Assembly (NCBI GenBank): GCA_902515565.1
Contig: CABXVR010000001.1
Coordinates: forward strand, 1 to 64,000
Direction of reading: 5' to 3'
Length of the DNA stretch: 64,000 nucleotides
Source: an uncultured Bacteroidota bacterium
GTDB taxonomy: Bacteria > Bacteroidota > Bacteroidia > Flavobacteriales > Flavobacteriaceae
Position 1 is the stretch's first letter, and the number at the start of each line of letters is the position of its first letter. The notes under the pieces are model-generated. The model saw nothing but the letters and a program-made list of their open reading frames with translations, did no database searches and was not told where the DNA came from. Shown one piece after another: positions 62,643 to 64,000 of this stretch. The translations under genes and the position numbers were made by a program.

Positions 62643-63646
62643 ACCAAGGTTCTCAATTTTGAAATAATTTCTTTTGGAGAAATTGAAGAAATAGCCTTTT
62701 CATACCCGTTTGGAAATTTCTCTCCATAAATAGAAGTAGGTATTTTTGGGAATTGCAATCTGTTAACCAAAATATTATTTTTATCTGTTTGTCCGTAAGG
62801 TGAAAATCCTGCAAAAGGGTGAGTTACTCCCCAAATTGTTAAAACTTTAATTCCCATTAAAGCTGCAATGTGCCCATTAGCAGAGTCCATGGAAAGCATT
62901 ATGCTAAGATTAGAAATCACATCCATTTCTTGATCTAAAGAAAATTTGTTAGCGATATTAATTACGTTTGAATGCTTGCCTGCTAAATCGTCTAAAATAA
63001 ACTCTTCTTTTTTTCCACCACCAAATAAAATCACATTAAAGTCTTTATTAATTTCTTTTATTACCTCTTCCATTTGCGCTATTGGGTACTCTTTACCTTT
63101 ATGTGCAGCAAAAGGAGCAATACCAATTAATAATTTATTGTTTTTTGGAATTAATTTTAAATCTGAGATGTCTACTCTATGTATTTGAGTTTTTGATAAT
63201 GGTTTGATTGAAATCCCAATTTTTTCAAAAACATCTCTATATCTTTGATGAGTGCTTTTTAATGGAGCGAATATTTTTCCTGAAACCAAGTTTTGTTTTT
63301 CATCTCTTCCTTTGTCTATTTGGTAAAAAGGAACCTTTAAGACTGCTTTTAAAAAGTTAGTTCTAAGCACTTCGTGTAAATCAACAACATAATCTAAATC
63401 AAGTTTTTTAATTTCTTTAAAAAGTCGAAACATTCCAAGCAGTCCTTTATGTTGTTTTTTCTTATCAAACGGTATTAAATTAACACCATTAAAGGCTCTA
63501 AAAAAAGGAAAAAACTGAAAGTTCGTCAACAATGAAATTTTATAATTTTTATTATTCTCTAACAGCTCTTTTAAAACAGGTGAAACCATGGCTACATCTC
63601 CCATTGAAGAAAGCCTGATAATAAGAATATGTTTTCTAAGTTTCAT
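62639..63646 (-). CDS. Glycosyltransferase family 9 (heptosyltransferase-like)
   Basis: ILIIRLSSMGDVAMVSPVLKEL; LSMDSANGHIAALMGIKVLTIWG. Confidence 0.94.
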   Translation of the reverse strand: MKLRKHILIIRLSSMGDVAMVSPVLKELLENNKNYKISLLTNFQFFPFFRAFNGVNLIPFDKKKQHKGLLGMFRLFKEIKKLDLDYVVDLHEVLRTNFLKAVLKVPFYQIDKGRDEKQNLVSGKIFAPLKSTHQRYRDVFEKIGISIKPLSKTQIHRVDISDLKLIPKNNKLLIGIAPFAAHKGKEYPIAQMEEVIKEINKDFNVILFGGGKKEEFILDDLAGKHSNVINIANKFSLDQEMDVISNLSIMLSMDSANGHIAALMGIKVLTIWGVTHPFAGFSPYGQTDKNNILVNRLQFPKIPTSIYGEKFPNGYEKAISSISPKEIISKLRTLV

Positions 63647-63652
63647 GTGTGG

Positions 63653-64000
63653 TTAAGAATAATCTTCATATGATTTTTCTTCAATTACTCCGGAATTTGT
63701 TAATATGTTAATTTCTTTTTTTAACTCAGACCTAACATCGTTAGTAAAATATACGTCTCTTGCAAGTTTCACGAACTTGGTGCCGAAATTCTTGTCTTTT
63801 TCGCACTGTCTAATATCGTCTTCAATAACCCAAAGTTTTCCATTGATTTCGGCAAGCTTAATATACAGCTTGTTAACAGCAGGGTTATATTTTTTAAATA
63901 ACTTTTGAACCAGCGGGTTTAGTTCATTAAACTCAACCTTTATATTGATTAGCTTTTTAGAGTCGGTAATGTTTTTTAATTTAAGTTCTAAAATGGAAAG
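63653..64000 (-). CDS. Conserved hypothetical protein, DUF6165-like, truncated by window edge
   Basis: Minus-strand frame ...LSILELKLKNITDSKKLINIKVEFNEL...NGKLWVIEDDIRQCEKDKNFGTKFVKLARDVYFTNDVRSELKKEINILTNSGVIEEKSYEDYS*. Confidence 0.7.
   Translation of the reverse strand, partial: LSILELKLKNITDSKKLINIKVEFNELNPLVQKLFKKYNPAVNKLYIKLAEINGKLWVIEDDIRQCEKDKNFGTKFVKLARDVYFTNDVRSELKKEINILTNSGVIEEKSYEDYS

Overview
AT-rich Flavobacteriia-like (Bacteroidota) chromosomal window with two parts. (1) Positions 1 to about 12,000 are accessory DNA. First comes an array of mostly minus-strand small genes of unrelated function: lipoproteins, tiny membrane proteins, a PrsW-like protease, an ECF sigma factor, a DUF2059-like protein and a SnoaL-like protein. 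They are separated by about 11-12 copies of one interspersed repeat. Each repeat starts at or just after an upstream stop codon, contains a small hairpin (AAAC-n-ATCT-n-AGAT-A-GTTT) and often runs exactly into the next start codon (...AAATTGGGGGTATG). This looks like a gene-cassette array with attC-like boundaries, but no integrase lies in the window and the sites are shorter than classical attC. One cassette lies between two near-identical 67-bp inverted copies. After the array comes a two-gene operon with a 4-nt ATGA overlap: a D12-class (Dam-like) adenine methyltransferase and an 805-aa protein combining a PD-(D/E)XK-like nuclease motif with a DGQHR motif. This is a candidate restriction/defence system. 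The accessory DNA ends next to the 3' end of a tRNA-Asn(GTT). (2) From about 12.1 kb on is ordinary core genome: rseP, M1 peptidase, SCO1/P19/ZIP, hemJ/hemH/hemACDEFB, scoAB, PBP1A-gldH-ricT, trhO, recA, trpS, envC, dut, atpBEFHAG, bactofilin, sprE/porW. hemE is split by a frameshift at a G9 homopolymer. All family calls are from reading protein motifs by eye; no database search was run.
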